Positions 25,801 through 38,767 of a stretch of DNA of 64,000 nt are shown piece after piece. The translations under genes were made by a program, and so were the position numbers. The stretch is from Sipunculus nudus. Lineage: Eukaryota; Annelida; Sipuncula; Golfingiida; Sipunculidae. The stretch is taken from the NCBI GenBank assembly GCA_026874595.1, contig CM049311.1, positions 57,994,453-58,058,452 on the forward strand, in the 5' to 3' direction. A model generated the notes under the pieces. It saw only the letters and a program-made list of their open reading frames with translations, ran no database searches and had not been told where the DNA came from. Position 1 is the stretch's first letter. Each line of letters starts with the position of its first letter.

Positions 25801-27735
25801 AATAAATTACCAAGTTTTCACCTTGCTTCATATATTTGATTCTTTTGTAAATATTCGTGATATTATTTATAATATCAAATTAAAATTTTTGGTATATAGA
25901 CAAATGAAATTTGTATAGTTAGAATTATAGGTAATTGATGTCCTGTTCCATATATATTTTCTGGTACAACATTCTGGTCTATGTTAAAATTTGTTGTGTA
26001 GTATTCTATAGGTTTAATGATTTATGTTTGACATAAGGTATTAGGTTGGATAAACTATGCAAAACATGATGAACTATACCAGAAAAAGAAACAAAGGATT
26101 AGCTGAAAGGACAAGATACTTTGTTATTTCCAAATGTATGTAATTTGGAATGTTTCATGAGCAAAAATCATTATCTAATGGGGATAAAAGCTTCCTGTAT
26201 GAACTTAAATGAGTTTGTAATAAGTTTCCACAGAAAGAGGTGTCACTGTAGATGTAGATATATATATAGCTGATGTGTTTACTAAATATTTTCACATTGC
26301 CGGAACGGGGAAATCCCACATAGCTTTGCCAAGGAATATTTTATTGTGGCTTGAGAACTTCCTCAATGTGCAGTTCCAATGCAGTAGTTTTTGTAATGTA
26401 TTAATAAAAAAGCCACTTTAGATCAGTTTAATTTTTAAAATACATTCACATACACTAGCATATTTTCCCCATTGTTTTGAATATATAGAAATCAGTATGT
26501 TCATAATTTCAATTTAAAATTGTTTACACCTACTGTCTCCAGTTTCAAATGTATATTGGGTCACAGGGTTTAAGTTATGAATGATTTATTTTTTCTTCAG
26601 GGTTTATATATGGCATCTTTCTTATGATGACTTTATGCTCACCATTAATCCCATATTCGTTTTAATGTCATTATATTCTTCTGTTAACAATTCCAAAAAG
26701 AACATAGTTGAAACAAGAGTAAAATTTAATAGCCATTGTCAGTTCTTTATCAGGTGTCAGTTCCACGTCTTCCCAGAGTCTTGTATGTTCCAATGATTCA
26801 GCATAGCATAATTTTGTATAAGTTTGATCTGTATAGAAGTTGAGGTATGTTTGATTGTGGTCTGAACACCCAAGTAGCCCTGGTTTTTATATGTAAGTGT
26901 TGTAATTATTTTTTACCAGCTGTAAGTGTCCTGTCCCATGTCTTTTGTAGATTTCTTTCAGAATCTTTGATGCTGCTGACATGTTCATCCTCATTGGCAG
27001 TGATTTTAATGTGATATTATCATTGTTCTCCCTGAGCAATATTTGTATAGGAAATAAGAAAAATATATTGAAATAAGTGGTCAATACAAGAGAAAATTAC
27101 TCATCAGCTGAGGTTAAGATAACAAAAATCCAACAATGTGATCTACTTTATGAGCAATTCTCATTGATGAAATAACCTATTTTGATATTTTTATTGAAAA
27201 CACAGACAAATTTAGGAAATAACGTTCATGCAAGTTCAGGGACACAGTTTCTCAGATTTTGTTACCCCCTCTTGTTGGTTACAGGGACAGAATGCAGCAT
27301 CATTGGAGCTAGGCTACCAGAAATAATTGAGGAGTGATACTGAAGATATATGGACTTGATCTTTATTAAAGTTAAAACATTGTTTTACATTAATATTTAT
27401 AGAATTCAAGCTGTTTGTTCAAAGGACTGGATTAAAAGAATTTTATAAGAGTTTAAGCTTTTTTTGGTGTGTAAGAGTGTGACTGTATCCCAATTTACAG
27501 ACTGCTGCAATATCACTTAAAAATCTGTTTGTAGGATTTTTTACGGAAAAAATAATTGATTTCAACTAATTATCTAGTATTGAAAATACAATGGTGAAAC
27601 AAATTTTTGCACTGTTTACATACAGCATACTGTAGACCTCTTACATGATAATTATAATAATAATAATATTACAAAAATGATTCTTATTTTGGCATCCTAA
27701 CAAGTCATAATCCATGTAGTAGACAATGCATGAGC
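16801..27735. other. Long AT-rich non-coding stretch
   Basis: About 11 kb in which I can support no exon, RNA gene or intact mobile element. Open frames here are short and low in complexity. Small direct repeats occur, for example TGTCTGTTCATATTATTTAT twice near 20870-20910, and TGAATTTATTTTAAAACA near 22612 and 22682. It may be intergenic or belong to an intron/5' region of the downstream receptor gene; the sequence alone does not decide. Confidence 0.4.
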
Positions 27736-29110
27736 TCGAAGATTTGAAGGCCTGTCTTGCCATCCTGTTAAAAATTTGCAGTCCTTTCTTCCCACTGTAT
27801 TCACAATTAGAAGTCCTAACTTGCTGTTCTGCCTTACCACCCAATCTAAGATTTGAAGGCCTATCTTGCTGACCTATTAAAAATTTGCAGTATTTTTGTA
27901 CCAACGATCTAAATTTTGAAGGCCTATCTTGCTGTCCTATTAAAAATTTGCAGTCCTTATTACCACCCCATCTAAGTTTTGAAGGCCTTTCTTGCTGTCC
28001 TATTAAAATTTGCAGTCCTTTATTACCACCCTACCTAAGATTTGAAGGCCTATCTCGTTGTACTTTTAAAATTGTGCAGTATTTTTGTACCACCGATCTA
28101 AATTTTGGAGGACTATCTTGCTCTCCTATTAAAATTTGCAGTCCTTATTACCACCCTGTCTTAGATTTGTAGGCCTATCTTGCTGTCCTATTAAAATTTG
28201 CAGTCCTTTATTACCACCCTACCTAAGATTTGAAGGCCTATCTCGTTGTACTTTTAAAATTGTGCAGTATTTTTGTACCACCGATCTAAATTTTGGAGGA
28301 CTATCTTGCTCTCCTATTAAAATTTGCAGTCCTTATTACCACCCTGTCTTAGATTTGTAGGCCTATCTTGCTGTCCTATTAAACATTTGCAGTCCTTTTG
28401 TACCACCCTACCTAAGATTTGAAGGCCTATCTTGCTGTCCTATTAAATACTTCTGTCCTTTCTTGTTCCCCTACCTAAGATTTGAAGGTTTATCTTGCTG
28501 TCCTATTAAATACTTCTGTCCTTTCTTGTTCCCCTACCTAAGATTTGAAGGCCTATCTTGCTGTCCTATTAAATACTTCTGTCCTTTCTTGTTCCCCTAC
28601 CTAAGATTTGAAGGTTTATCTTGCTGACCAATTAAAAATTTGCAGTATTTTTGTACCAACGATCTAAATTTTGAAGGCCTATCTTGCTGTCCTATTAAAA
28701 ATTTGCAGTCCTTATTACCACCCCATCTAAGTTTTGAAGGCCTTTCTTGCTGTCCTATTAAAATTTGCAGTCCTTAATTACCACCCTACCTAAGATTTGA
28801 AGGCCTATCTCGTTGTACTTTTATAATTGTGCAGTATTTTTGTACCACCGATCTAAATTTTGGAGGACTATCTTGCTCTCCTCTTAAAATTTGCAGTCCT
28901 TATTACCACACTGTCTTAGATTTGTAGGCCTCTCTTGCTGTCCTATTAAACATTTGCAGTCCTTTTGTACCACCCCACCTAAGATTTGAAGGCCTATCTT
29001 GCTGTCCTATTAAATACTTCTGTCCTTTCTTGTTCCCCTACCTAAGATTTGAAGGCCTATCTTGCTGTCCTATTAAAAAAATTCTGTCCTTTCTTGCTTC
29101 CTTATCAGAG
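27736..29110. repeat. 63-bp minisatellite with higher-order structure, about 21-22 units
   Basis: The unit is about 62-64 bp. It runs CTAAGATTTGAAGGCC, TATCTTGCTGTCCTATTA, AAAATTTGCAGTCC, then a T/A-rich part ending ACCACC. It repeats without interruption for about 1.37 kb. Variant units recur in blocks: a variant with TCTCGTTGTACTTTT begins near 28033, 28221 and 28788, and the 28033-28221 interval is 188 bp (three units). A larger block of about 755 bp (twelve units) is also repeated, because 27906 onwards matches 28661 onwards. As the unit is a multiple of three, long open frames appear on the plus strand with 21-residue periodic translations (LSCCPIKICSP type). I regard these as by-products rather than genes. 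Confidence 0.9.
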
Positions 29111-32100
29111 ATATTAAGTCCTTTCCCCCAAGCCAACCATGTAGTGCATGGTGTCTCTTCTGTATAGTAACAACCACTGAGCTGATCACAGTTTATATGT
29201 ATCTGTATGTATGCCTGTAGAGCTTGGACAGCTGTATGTATGGTATAGGTGAGGAGAGACACCGTAACAGCCTGTCATGGCATTTGTCTGTGGTACTGTA
29301 ATTGATGTAAGACCTCATAAAATCACAGGAGTGGAACGGGGGCACAATCAGAATATGATTTGGGTGTTGTGTGGGACAGATGATGCAGAACTGGCATAAT
29401 AACATCCTGGGCCCCTCTTGGTGGGAGACCACATCAGAACTCTTCCCAGGCTCCTAGCTAACCTGCTGCGTTAAATAAGAGGCGCACGTTCAACGGTTTG
29501 CATAGGGTGATTTACAATACGTATGTAGCTTTGGTCCTTATTGGGCCCCACTCATCGTAAAAGGGTCTTTCATAGACTTGAGTGGCTTGTTGGGATCAAG
29601 ATGTCAGGTAATTGACAAGTGGTTGGTGAAGACAAATTAAAAAGAGAGGCAGTTTCCCGGAATGCTCATTGATCATAATGATGTGACCTTGCATACCTAC
29701 CACAAATCGTTTCCTTATATCTCTCACTCTTGATTTATCAAGGCACTGCTATTGTGCTTATATATTTGTAATCCAGACTATTTTATGCAGTAATTCTTAT
29801 TTCAGGTGGCAAATAATTAAAGTTTTTGTGTGATCCATCTTTTAATGCATCTTTTAATCCCAATACAAAAAAGACACAAGTTAAAAATGGGGAAAGGAGA
29901 AAGAGACATAGAGAGTTGATAGGGGACAGAATAAGTAAAAGAAGGAATTAAAGGATAATGACAGGAAAAAAAAACAAAATTAAGAGACAAAAAAAATTAT
30001 AAAGAATAAGGGAAAGACTAGCATCAAGGGACTATGATATTGAGCAATAGATATAAAGGTCATACACATATATAGATAATTTAAGAAATATAATCTAGGC
30101 ATGTTAAAACAAAAATGAGTTTGTAAAAATTTTATGGAGATTAAGTCTGCTTCAATGAACAAGGTGCCTGCTTCCTTGAAACATTAACAAGTCATGTGCT
30201 TTAGGAAGATTTATCAAATAAAGGGAAAGAGATTGAGTGTACTATAGAAAAGATGACAAATAAGAAGGTTAAACCTAAAATGAAGGCAGCAGGAGATAAG
30301 CAGTGGCTTAATGGAAACAATATTCCAAGAGCAATTGACAGCTAAGGATTTGTAATGTGCAGCTCTATTAATTCACATCAGTGCAAATATCCACGACAAT
30401 ACATCATCTCAGGTAATGGAGCGATGAATTGGCAAGGTAACGCACAGAAGCCTGTTACACTTGATTCAAAAGACAAAGGCCTCAGTGGCAGTGATTCACA
30501 TATTCAACTTTCACTAATCAAGGATTGTTATTGTAGGGAGGCGCGTGTATACATTAACCTTCACTGGTAATTACTATTCCTAACTATATCAATTTCTCTA
30601 TAAATAGGCCCGTAACCTCAAATAGATTCAACAAAACATAAGTTTTGCAGCTTGATTAGCCTGTGCTTTCTACTTGGCTGATGATCATCAATGATCAAGC
30701 TTTCACGCAGTGATTACAGATGAAGAGGGTTCAAGCTTTGTTTAACAACAGTCATGCTCAACTACGGCTTCATTCTCTGTCCCCACATTGTGACTAAATG
30801 AAGCGCAGAGGACCAGAAGTCGGCATCACTGTGTGGGACTCCGCCCCAGGTCATGTTACCGACGGTTTCACAATCGCTTATCCGCTTACTGCTAAGCATA
30901 TTGCGATCAGTAAAGCTGCAACTTATTACACCCTTAAGTGGGATTAAACTGATGGAGGACTTTAGTGAATGAAAGTGTTACACTCTTGTTAGTCAATGCA
31001 AAGAGTCTCCATTTCACTTTACAAAACAGAGCAAATATAATGTGTTTGCGTACGGCCCTGGATAGTGACTAGAGTGCGTGTTTAGGATACCTCTGGTATG
31101 CTTGAGTCAACATTGGTTAAGTGATGAGCGTACTTAGTGACGTGTGTATTTGCTGTGATATTGACACCAGTAAAACATGACTATCAGTCAAAGAGAGATA
31201 CTCAAACAGAAGTTTACTGTTTGTATTCACACTTGACTATGTGTAAAATAGTCATGTCAAAGATGCAAGAACTTGTCAACATACAGAACATATTTCTATT
31301 TTTATTAGTTGGCTTGAACATATTGGGTTTGCTTATTATTTTCAATCAGTATATGTATATATTTCTTTGGACATTCTACATATTTTTTACCAAATAAACT
31401 TTTCTATGGTATTAACGAATATCATCATATGTGATAATTAATATTAATGAAAATATGGTTTATATTAAAAGCTTTAAATTACCTCAACTGTGTAAAAGTA
31501 GCTTGTATTTAAATCTTTTCCCTAAAATTTGGTCTTGTGTTTAAGAAATGTAACGTTCAGATAGAGCACACGTCATATCTTATGCCAAACAAAAATTCTG
31601 CTTTCTTAAAAAATAAATTTTATTTTGTCAGAATTTAGTTTTTCTTTGCTTTGTTCAATAAACATTTGATAAGGTCATCAAATATAATTCTAAACAGGCA
31701 ATTCTTGGAAGCTTATGTATGCCACATAAGGTGTATCATATGAAAAAATTTATGTATGCTTTTCTTATACTCATAGAAGAACTGTAGATTCTGTCAAAAT
31801 CTGATCCAATGTAAAATTTAACACAGCGAATCAGTGGTTATAAACAGTAGCAGTGGATTGGTAATTGATACCTAATGTTATTGAGTATTAATCCGGACAG
31901 CATGGAACATCATCGTTTCTACATGAACGGACAGGATGGATCGGTTAAAATTACCAATTGTCATACCGCATAGGGATGACATCCAGCTAATTGTGATGTT
32001 TCAAAGGTGTCCACTTTTTTACCGCTGGACCAAGCATTTTTTGGGATTGCAGTGATCAAGCGAGTTGCGAGTAAAGGTTTCTGACAGCAGAGTTATGCTG

Positions 32101-32130
32101 TGGTGCCTGCATGCTAATGACAACGATTGT
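29111..32130. other. Upstream region of the AhR gene
   Basis: No coding region is supported. The part at about 30540-31130 is of higher sequence complexity than its surroundings, with repeated TGATCATCAATGATCA-like palindromic steps near 30683. It could hold distal regulatory elements. The rest is AT-rich, with purine-rich stretches (29880-30010). Confidence 0.35.
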
Positions 32131-32136
32131 GCCCAG

Positions 32137-32190
32137 ATTGGCCAATAAAGGTAAACACGGGGCGGAGCCTGCTAGGGGCGGGAGGTGAGC
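32137..32190 (+). promoter_or_regulatory. Candidate promoter: CCAAT box and two GC boxes
   Basis: The sequence GATTGGCCAATAAAG (about 32136-32150) contains ATTGG and CCAAT overlapping. It is followed by GGGGCGGAG (from 32159) and GGGGCGGGAGG (from about 32175), both Sp1-type GC boxes. The cluster sits about 400-450 bp before the AhR start codon in a locally GC-rich patch within AT-rich DNA, and there is no clear TATA box. Known vertebrate AHR promoters are TATA-less with GC boxes, so the architecture is plausible. A donor-like GTGAGC follows the second GC box (32185-32190) and could end a non-coding first exon. Confidence 0.45.
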
Positions 32191-32560
32191 GAGGAGAAAG
32201 GAGATTGTGGTTTAATGAAGTAGCCCATTGACAAGGTTAGCCATACCCCACAACCTGAACATCAGTATTGCATGGTGTTATTCAGCCTGTGGTCATTTGT
32301 TGTCTATAGAGGATCAGCGACTCGATACGCCTTTTCTGACCAAACCAAGCATGCATGGCTAAGCGCCCAGCGTGTGATAGATGGACGAGCAGATTTCGCG
32401 GCACCTGGCCACATTGAGCCCCCCTATGTGGCATGATGTAAGACGCTGATGGAATTAGAGACTGTGTTTCCCATATACACCAGAGGCTTGAAAAAATATC
32501 ATGGAATAAAACCATACAGTGTTCAAAGCTGACATTCACTTTGAAGTTTGGTCTGGGTTG

Positions 32561-32573
32561 GATTTGTTTCCAG
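32561..32573 (+). other. Possible 3' splice site in the AhR 5' leader
   Basis: GATTTGTTTCCAG is a credible splice acceptor 15 bp upstream of the start codon. It would allow a non-coding upstream exon to be joined here. Alternatively the leader is continuous. The sequence does not decide between these. Confidence 0.3.
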
Positions 32574-32588
32574 TTGCCTCAAAACAGC

Positions 32589-32626
32589 ATGTATGCCACA
32601 AAAAGACGTCGCAGGAGCATCAAAAG
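32589..32626 (+). CDS. AHR: Aryl hydrocarbon receptor (AhR/spineless) homologue, coding exon 1
   Basis: This short exon encodes MYATKRRRRSIK plus two bases of the next codon. It ends at AAAAG|GTATTG, so the donor begins at 32627. Joined to the exon at 46434, the split codon becomes AGT (Ser) and the protein continues VKPP. The result parallels Drosophila spineless (YATKRRRR...KS-LKPP) and, more loosely, vertebrate AHR (YASRKRRKPVQKT-VKP). The residue run KRRRR is the first half of the bipartite nuclear localisation signal known in AHR. The start is chosen because this is the only ATG in the frame after a TAA stop at 32439, and A is at position -3. The donor is weaker than the consensus (GTATTG). 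The exon is too short to be found by open-frame length; the call rests on motif match and phase agreement. Confidence 0.82.
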
Positions 32627-33300
32627 GTATTGTGTTCATTGCTCTATCATTGTCCCACAGTTCTTTATCAGTTTTAGCAGCTTCAAGACCCATTAGAAGA
32701 CAGCAGAGATATTTGCTGAGGCAGGGGTGGTGTCAAACACAATTTGACATAGCCATTGCATGTGTCATCCAGTGCGGGCCTCTAGACATGCAAGAAGGTT
32801 TTCACCTTTTGCATGTTTGGCGGCTGTTGTTTTGTCCAACATGCAAGGGTAACATAACGACTCAGGACATGAACACGGCACCGTGCAAAATCCTCACCAC
32901 TGCCACGGACGCTCGTCACGGCTCTGTCCCATCATATAGCCAGCATGAATGCATCATATCCAGCTGATTAGTACCCCAGCTTGCCACTTAGAGCAGTGGG
33001 TCCAGGTTTCTAATTTACATGTCTTCATCACTTGGCTACTTTTTCCTTCTTTTTTTTCTGTGCATCAAGTCATTAGTTAACATTCATATAATACTGTAGA
33101 CATGCATTTGTTTTGACAGGATCATTTTGATGCTTACATTTTCACCTGAAAAAAACTAACTCAGTTTAATTGTGCTGTTTAGTAAAACACATGAAATTAT
33201 AATAGTATTACTGCAACCTTTAATCTATCTTCATAATAATATTTCAATTTTTGTAACTATTGCAACATAGTAAAATTCATCTAAGTTAGTATATATTTTG

Positions 33301-33302
33301 TA

Positions 33303-33374
<72 letters not shown>
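33301..33374. repeat. (TG)n(TA)n microsatellite
   Basis: About ten TG repeats pass directly into about 25 TA repeats. Confidence 0.95.
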
Positions 33375-33376
<2 letters not shown>

Positions 33377-33540
33377 CCTTTAGTAATGCTGTTCATATAA
33401 TCATGCCAGTGAATTCTATTTTAAACAGTCAAACTCAATATTAAAGAAAAGAATTTTTTATCTTTCAAAGACACGAATTTGCTTTACATATATAATGCAT
33501 ATTTTTATTAAAACAAATTAAAGACATAAGAACATTGTTT

Positions 33541-33549
33541 GTGTATATG

Positions 33550-33627
<78 letters not shown>
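33541..33627. repeat. (TA)n microsatellite
   Basis: TA repeats with two interrupting TG steps near the left end. It lies 166 bp from the previous array. The long Tyr-Ile translated frame across it is not a gene. Confidence 0.95.
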
Positions 33628-33629
<2 letters not shown>

Positions 33630-36600
33630 ACTAGTCAAATTTAGTGTTATTTTTGGGGCTAAGTTTATATGCAGCAATATTATTTGTCCTAATGGTTAAT
33701 ATTGAGGGGAGCTATTTCTATGTCATGTGTATGTTAGTTATCAGATCAGTAGTATGTAATGCCTAATCCTTGTCTTCAGATTTCGTAAGGATAATTATAA
33801 AGTAATTTTTTTCAAGTTTGAAGCAGGATTGAATAATATATATTTGATTTTCAAACTACTAACAGATCTTGTTCTGGCCACTCTTGCATGTATCAGATTC
33901 AGGTGAAGCATTAAATTTAAGTTTGTTCATATTGATTAAGAGAATTCAGAATAACAATACATTTACAGTTTACCATGTAGATTTTAGTGTAATTATTTTT
34001 TTATCTTTTAGACGTTGAAAATAATTTTTCAAATAATAAATTAATACATATAAGTTAATATAAATTTCATCATAGTTCATAGAAACATCTTGAATTTCAA
34101 ATCAAATTATAAGTCACTGTGGATAAATTTGGTTAATAAAAGAGCAAAGCTTAAAACTCAGCTGCATGTTACATTAAATTTGTGGCTACGGTATCTCATC
34201 ACTAAGCAAAGAATTGGGATATTCAAAAGTTTAACATAAGACGGGCCAGGTGTGAGTGGACAACCGTAGGGTGTGTACCTATGGTGCCACTGGAAGTCTG
34301 TAATTGGGGGATTATGGGAGCTGGAGGAGTGAACCAGTTCAGCGACTGATAATAAGATTAGGAAGCTTAGCCCCTGTCATCCTTGTACACCGGCTCCCCC
34401 TGTGGGGACTTAGTCGCACATCCCAGGGAGACTTGTCAGACAGGAGGTCCCGCTTTAAATACATGGGAGGGCAGCATTCAGACCAACTTATGCGTGATGG
34501 CGGAACCTGTGAACCCAAGCAATTTACTTATTTGTCACCAACCAGATATTGTAACCAAAGAACTAGTAAGAAAAATTATCATTATTATGTACCTGTATCA
34601 TAATTTCACCACATCCAGGTGATCCCTGTAACGGTATTCCTGTCAGAATAAATTGCCATCATAATTATACTGCACACTTTATATACCCTGTAATAGGGAA
34701 TGAATTAGAAACCCGCCACCACCATGCAGCCTCACCCACCAGACTGTCCAGTGAATAATTGGTGTTTTGTTCATTCATAAATACAGATTTTTCAGTTTTA
34801 TACATGTAGGTTGTCATAAAACAGAATATTCTGTTTCTACTGAAATAAGATTTACTGATAGTAATATGTATGTTATTCATTATAGTTATTATTTTCATTT
34901 AAAATAATTGATAATTTGTGTTTGAATAATATCTAAAAATGCCAGAGGGGAATCCCCTACATTTATTTACTTGTCCCGTCCACATTCAGTTTAATTTAAA
35001 ATATCTTTAAAGATGTAGTTACCTTGCTCAGCAACTTGCACATGAACACATGGACTCATCAGAATGAAACCAAAACACACAGATAATTAGTTTTCATTCT
35101 AAATGATTATTCCTTCAATATAAAACTAAATATATTATATTTCAGTGCACTAATTCAAATATTCTGAGAGAAAAATTTTGTGGCTAATAAAGATTTCACC
35201 AATGATACAGGCATTATGTAATATTTCCTGATAAAACAAACTTTCATGTAATTTTCCATTTAATTTGTAATTTGTTATTTGTTATTTACATAAAAGGTTA
35301 AATGACTCGAGGGTTGTCCAATTAATATGTGATGCTGACTGTTTTTACCTATCAGTAATAATAACATATGCAGTTTTTTCTTTTGATAAGTTTTGCTTAT
35401 TCAACTCATATTGTGAAAGCACTGTTGTAGACACAATGAAAATATCTCATTGTCTTTTATTATAACAGGATAAAAAATATAAAATGATATTTCCAATAAA
35501 GCAGAAATTTCAATTAACTGAAAAGGAATTTTGGACAACTACTGCAGTGTGTTTCTCACCTCAGTTTTGGATGTGAAATTAAATCATATATTTCCCATAT
35601 TGTTTTTTTGGGGCAGGGTTATAATATTCACCCACAGAGGGTTTCTGTTAGGCAAAGCTGAATTTAATTCCCAGGTGTTTTTCTTCTTATATATATAAAC
35701 CAGCAAATTTAATACAGAAGAGATAGAGGAATAGTTTTGGGTAGACATTGTATCAAGTAAGCAGAAATTCCAATTAACCAGGTAAATGAATACTTATATA
35801 TATGAAACATAATTTGGTTCATCAGTCATACTAAAAAATAATATTCCTTGATTATTGTGTCCATGCCTTAATATTTGTATATGTATTAAATATATGAATG
35901 TACATTAAGTTATTTTAAACTAGATATATGCTTGTAGGTATTATTATGTATTTTAATTCAATTTGTGCTTTTAAGTATCATTTAAGGTGTAAATTTGCAT
36001 TGCAGAATGGATGAGATAACATTTCAATGTTGTTTGCTACTGTTACTTAACAGTGTCACCACCTGAGGCATTTTAAGTATTATAAGTCCATATTAGTGGA
36101 CTGGTGATCAGATCATCTGGAATGCATGGTCACACCTGGGTCAGTGCGGAGAACTCTGTTAAAATGAGGGCCAATTTGTTCAAATGGTTCCTTAAACAAG
36201 AAAAGGTGGTAAAACTGCTGAGGCGTCAGATGCACAACACAACAATCTTGGGGCCTGTTACGTAGACGAGGCACTGTGTCCATGTGTAAGACCTCTCAAG
36301 GTGTTAATACTTGAATGGTGCATTGGTATTTAGTGAACTATCTGGTCAGGTAATTCTTGTAGGGGTTCACACCACTGGGTGAGAGAGCATATCCCGATGC
36401 TCCATGGGGTGTATTAAAATCCCAGTACGTGTGGTCCCTCAGATGCGGAGCTTGACAATTTTATCATACCTGAAGAGATGGAGCTTCACTTCAACTCCAG
36501 CACATCAAGGATACTGCCATTTTTTTTTACAATACCCTGTTAATTTTACGAGGAACAGATGGCAAGGGTCTTTTATAACCTTCCCTCTATCAAGTATTCT

Positions 36601-38767
36601 TGAGCTTGTCACATCTTTTAATCACTGTAATTTTAAATAAGAAGAAACCTGAAGGTGTGCATCTGTCAGAGAGTCTGGAAATTACTATTCATTATCAGAA
36701 AATTGTGCTCTTCACCTTCTGACTGTTGATTTACTCATGTGAGTGATGCAGTTATCTGGCCAGATGAACATGCAGGTACATATGTTTTACAGGTGATCAT
36801 AAATGCACACAGTACCATAAGTAAATGCTTTGTATGTCTTTCATTCTTAATGAATTAAATATCCCTCTTTTGGTCTGCAATTTATCGCATTCCAGGCCCC
36901 CATGTGATTCACCTATAAAATACATGACATCAAGTAGACTCTGTTCATGGCATTTAGTCATGAAATCAAACCATACATATTTTTCCATCAGCAAAGTGCA
37001 GTGCATAGTTTTTCTGTTAGATGTGGGCAGGTCTGCTAGGGATTGTGTATACATTTAGTGCACCGGGAAATATTCCGTTGGCAGGACATAGAAGCTTGAG
37101 GCTGATGAGTGGTTCAAACTGGGTGAAGCCTGCCAAGTTGGAGTGTGAAAGGGGGCCGATGGGCCCCCTGGTACCACAGCGGGCAGACCACCGGGCCTTA
37201 TTGTGTAGCGTTAACATCCCAATCAATATTGCAGTATAGCAACCTGCACAGGTACTCATGTATAAATCATGCGCCCTATTGTCATGCCTTGTCATAATTC
37301 TCTCGATAAATCCACGAACTCCAGTCTAAGCCTTTTCTGGCATTTGCATGGCTATATTAGGCCTGAGTGTTTGAAACAATCAGTTGGTCTGCAGTTTGTC
37401 TGATCACATAGGCCGAGTCCTTTGTAAGCTTTGAGATGCATTGCCATCACCCATTTACAAGTCTCCCTGCCCTGTCTGTGTGATACAGAAAATGTTTAGA
37501 ACACAGACTGCCCACTTCGTGATATTTGTGCATTTATTGGACAGACTAATGTTACTCTTGTTCAGCCAAATCCTGAAGCTTATTCAACTTAAATGCTGTG
37601 ATCTGTAGATACAGACCAATCACAAAACATTGCTGGTAAATAAATCTAATTGTATTGACATACATCATATTACCATATCTTTATTTTAGCGTTATGACAG
37701 GTATGGTAATTTCTTGGGGTTTTTTTTTCAAACAGAGATCATTAATTATATAAGTCATAAAAACTTTATTTCAATTATTTGATAATTTTTGTTTTAAAAC
37801 AGGATTATTGCCTGTGATTTGCAATTCCTGCTTAATCTCTTGTTTACAAATAACTTCTTTTCAATAAAAGTTTCCAGTTTTTTAGTTTGCACTAAAGAGT
37901 ACATTAGCTTAATTAAATTTGAATATTTACAGATGTGTTCTCATCTCAGACTTCTCATTCATAATGTCACAACTGCATTACAGGACACTTTTAAATGTAA
38001 TTACTTAATTGTAAATTATTATACATATATGGTTTAAGGCAGAAACTATATTTCTGCTCATAAATAAACTTACAAATCACTCTCAATAGGAGTATCAGCC
38101 CAGCATAGAATTACTTGAATGAATTCTTCATCAGCAATAACCAAATCTGGTGTTAGGATGAGGGTGTTTTGACATAATTTTGGAACAGGACACATTATTA
38201 TAAATTTGCAATTAACTGGAGATGATACGGGCATAGTATACTTGCCCAGGTGTGCTTAATTAATTATAAATTCCACCTTGGTCCTTGTGTAGCCTATTAT
38301 ACCTGGAAAACTCATTAAACACCTGCACTTTGGGCCCCAAGCTATCCATTTGTTAGTCTGTATCTATATGCTAATAGGCTTGTGTTAATAAGTACTGGTA
38401 GTTATTATTTTTTCTGTGAAAATGTGAATCTGTGCATGTGCATCTGTATGAATATAGCTTGAGACATTTGATAACCTGAACTAATAAGCTTCTTTTTATT
38501 AGTCTGGTGCATCCATGGATGGTAAGACAGGTTAACCTCCATATTAATTAGAGATTGAGTAATTTATCTAACAATAAAAGAATAATAATTTATCTAATAC
38601 TAAAATAATATTTGTGCATATAGCATACTTAATACATATTTTGACCATAACAATCAACTGCACTGGTATAAGATTTTCACTTGTGTGAAAAAATGATTTT
38701 CCAGTTGTTTATGGAGTCATTAGATAAACAAAGGTAGTTCTTCACTTATGAGAAAGCTTGATATATG

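Noticed and set aside
27885-28360. Cys/Pro-rich periodic open frames suggesting a repeat protein.
   Set aside because: The 21-residue period is simply the 63-bp minisatellite read in one frame. Frame breaks occur between units, and similar frames appear on the other strand.
30700-31080. GCGTG cores (about 30703 on the minus strand and 31075 on the plus strand) that could be AhR response elements for self-regulation.
   Set aside because: The flanking bases do not match the extended TNGCGTG site, and two five-base cores in this length are expected by chance.
32548-32967. A 139-codon plus-strand open frame, the longest in the window, overlapping AhR exon 1.
   Set aside because: It is in a different frame from the exon, begins at a non-ATG codon, and its translation has no recognisable domain. 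The AhR reading explains the region better.
33465-33677. A minus-strand frame of alternating Tyr and Ile residues; a similar one lies at 62224-62466.
   Set aside because: Pure translation of AT microsatellites.
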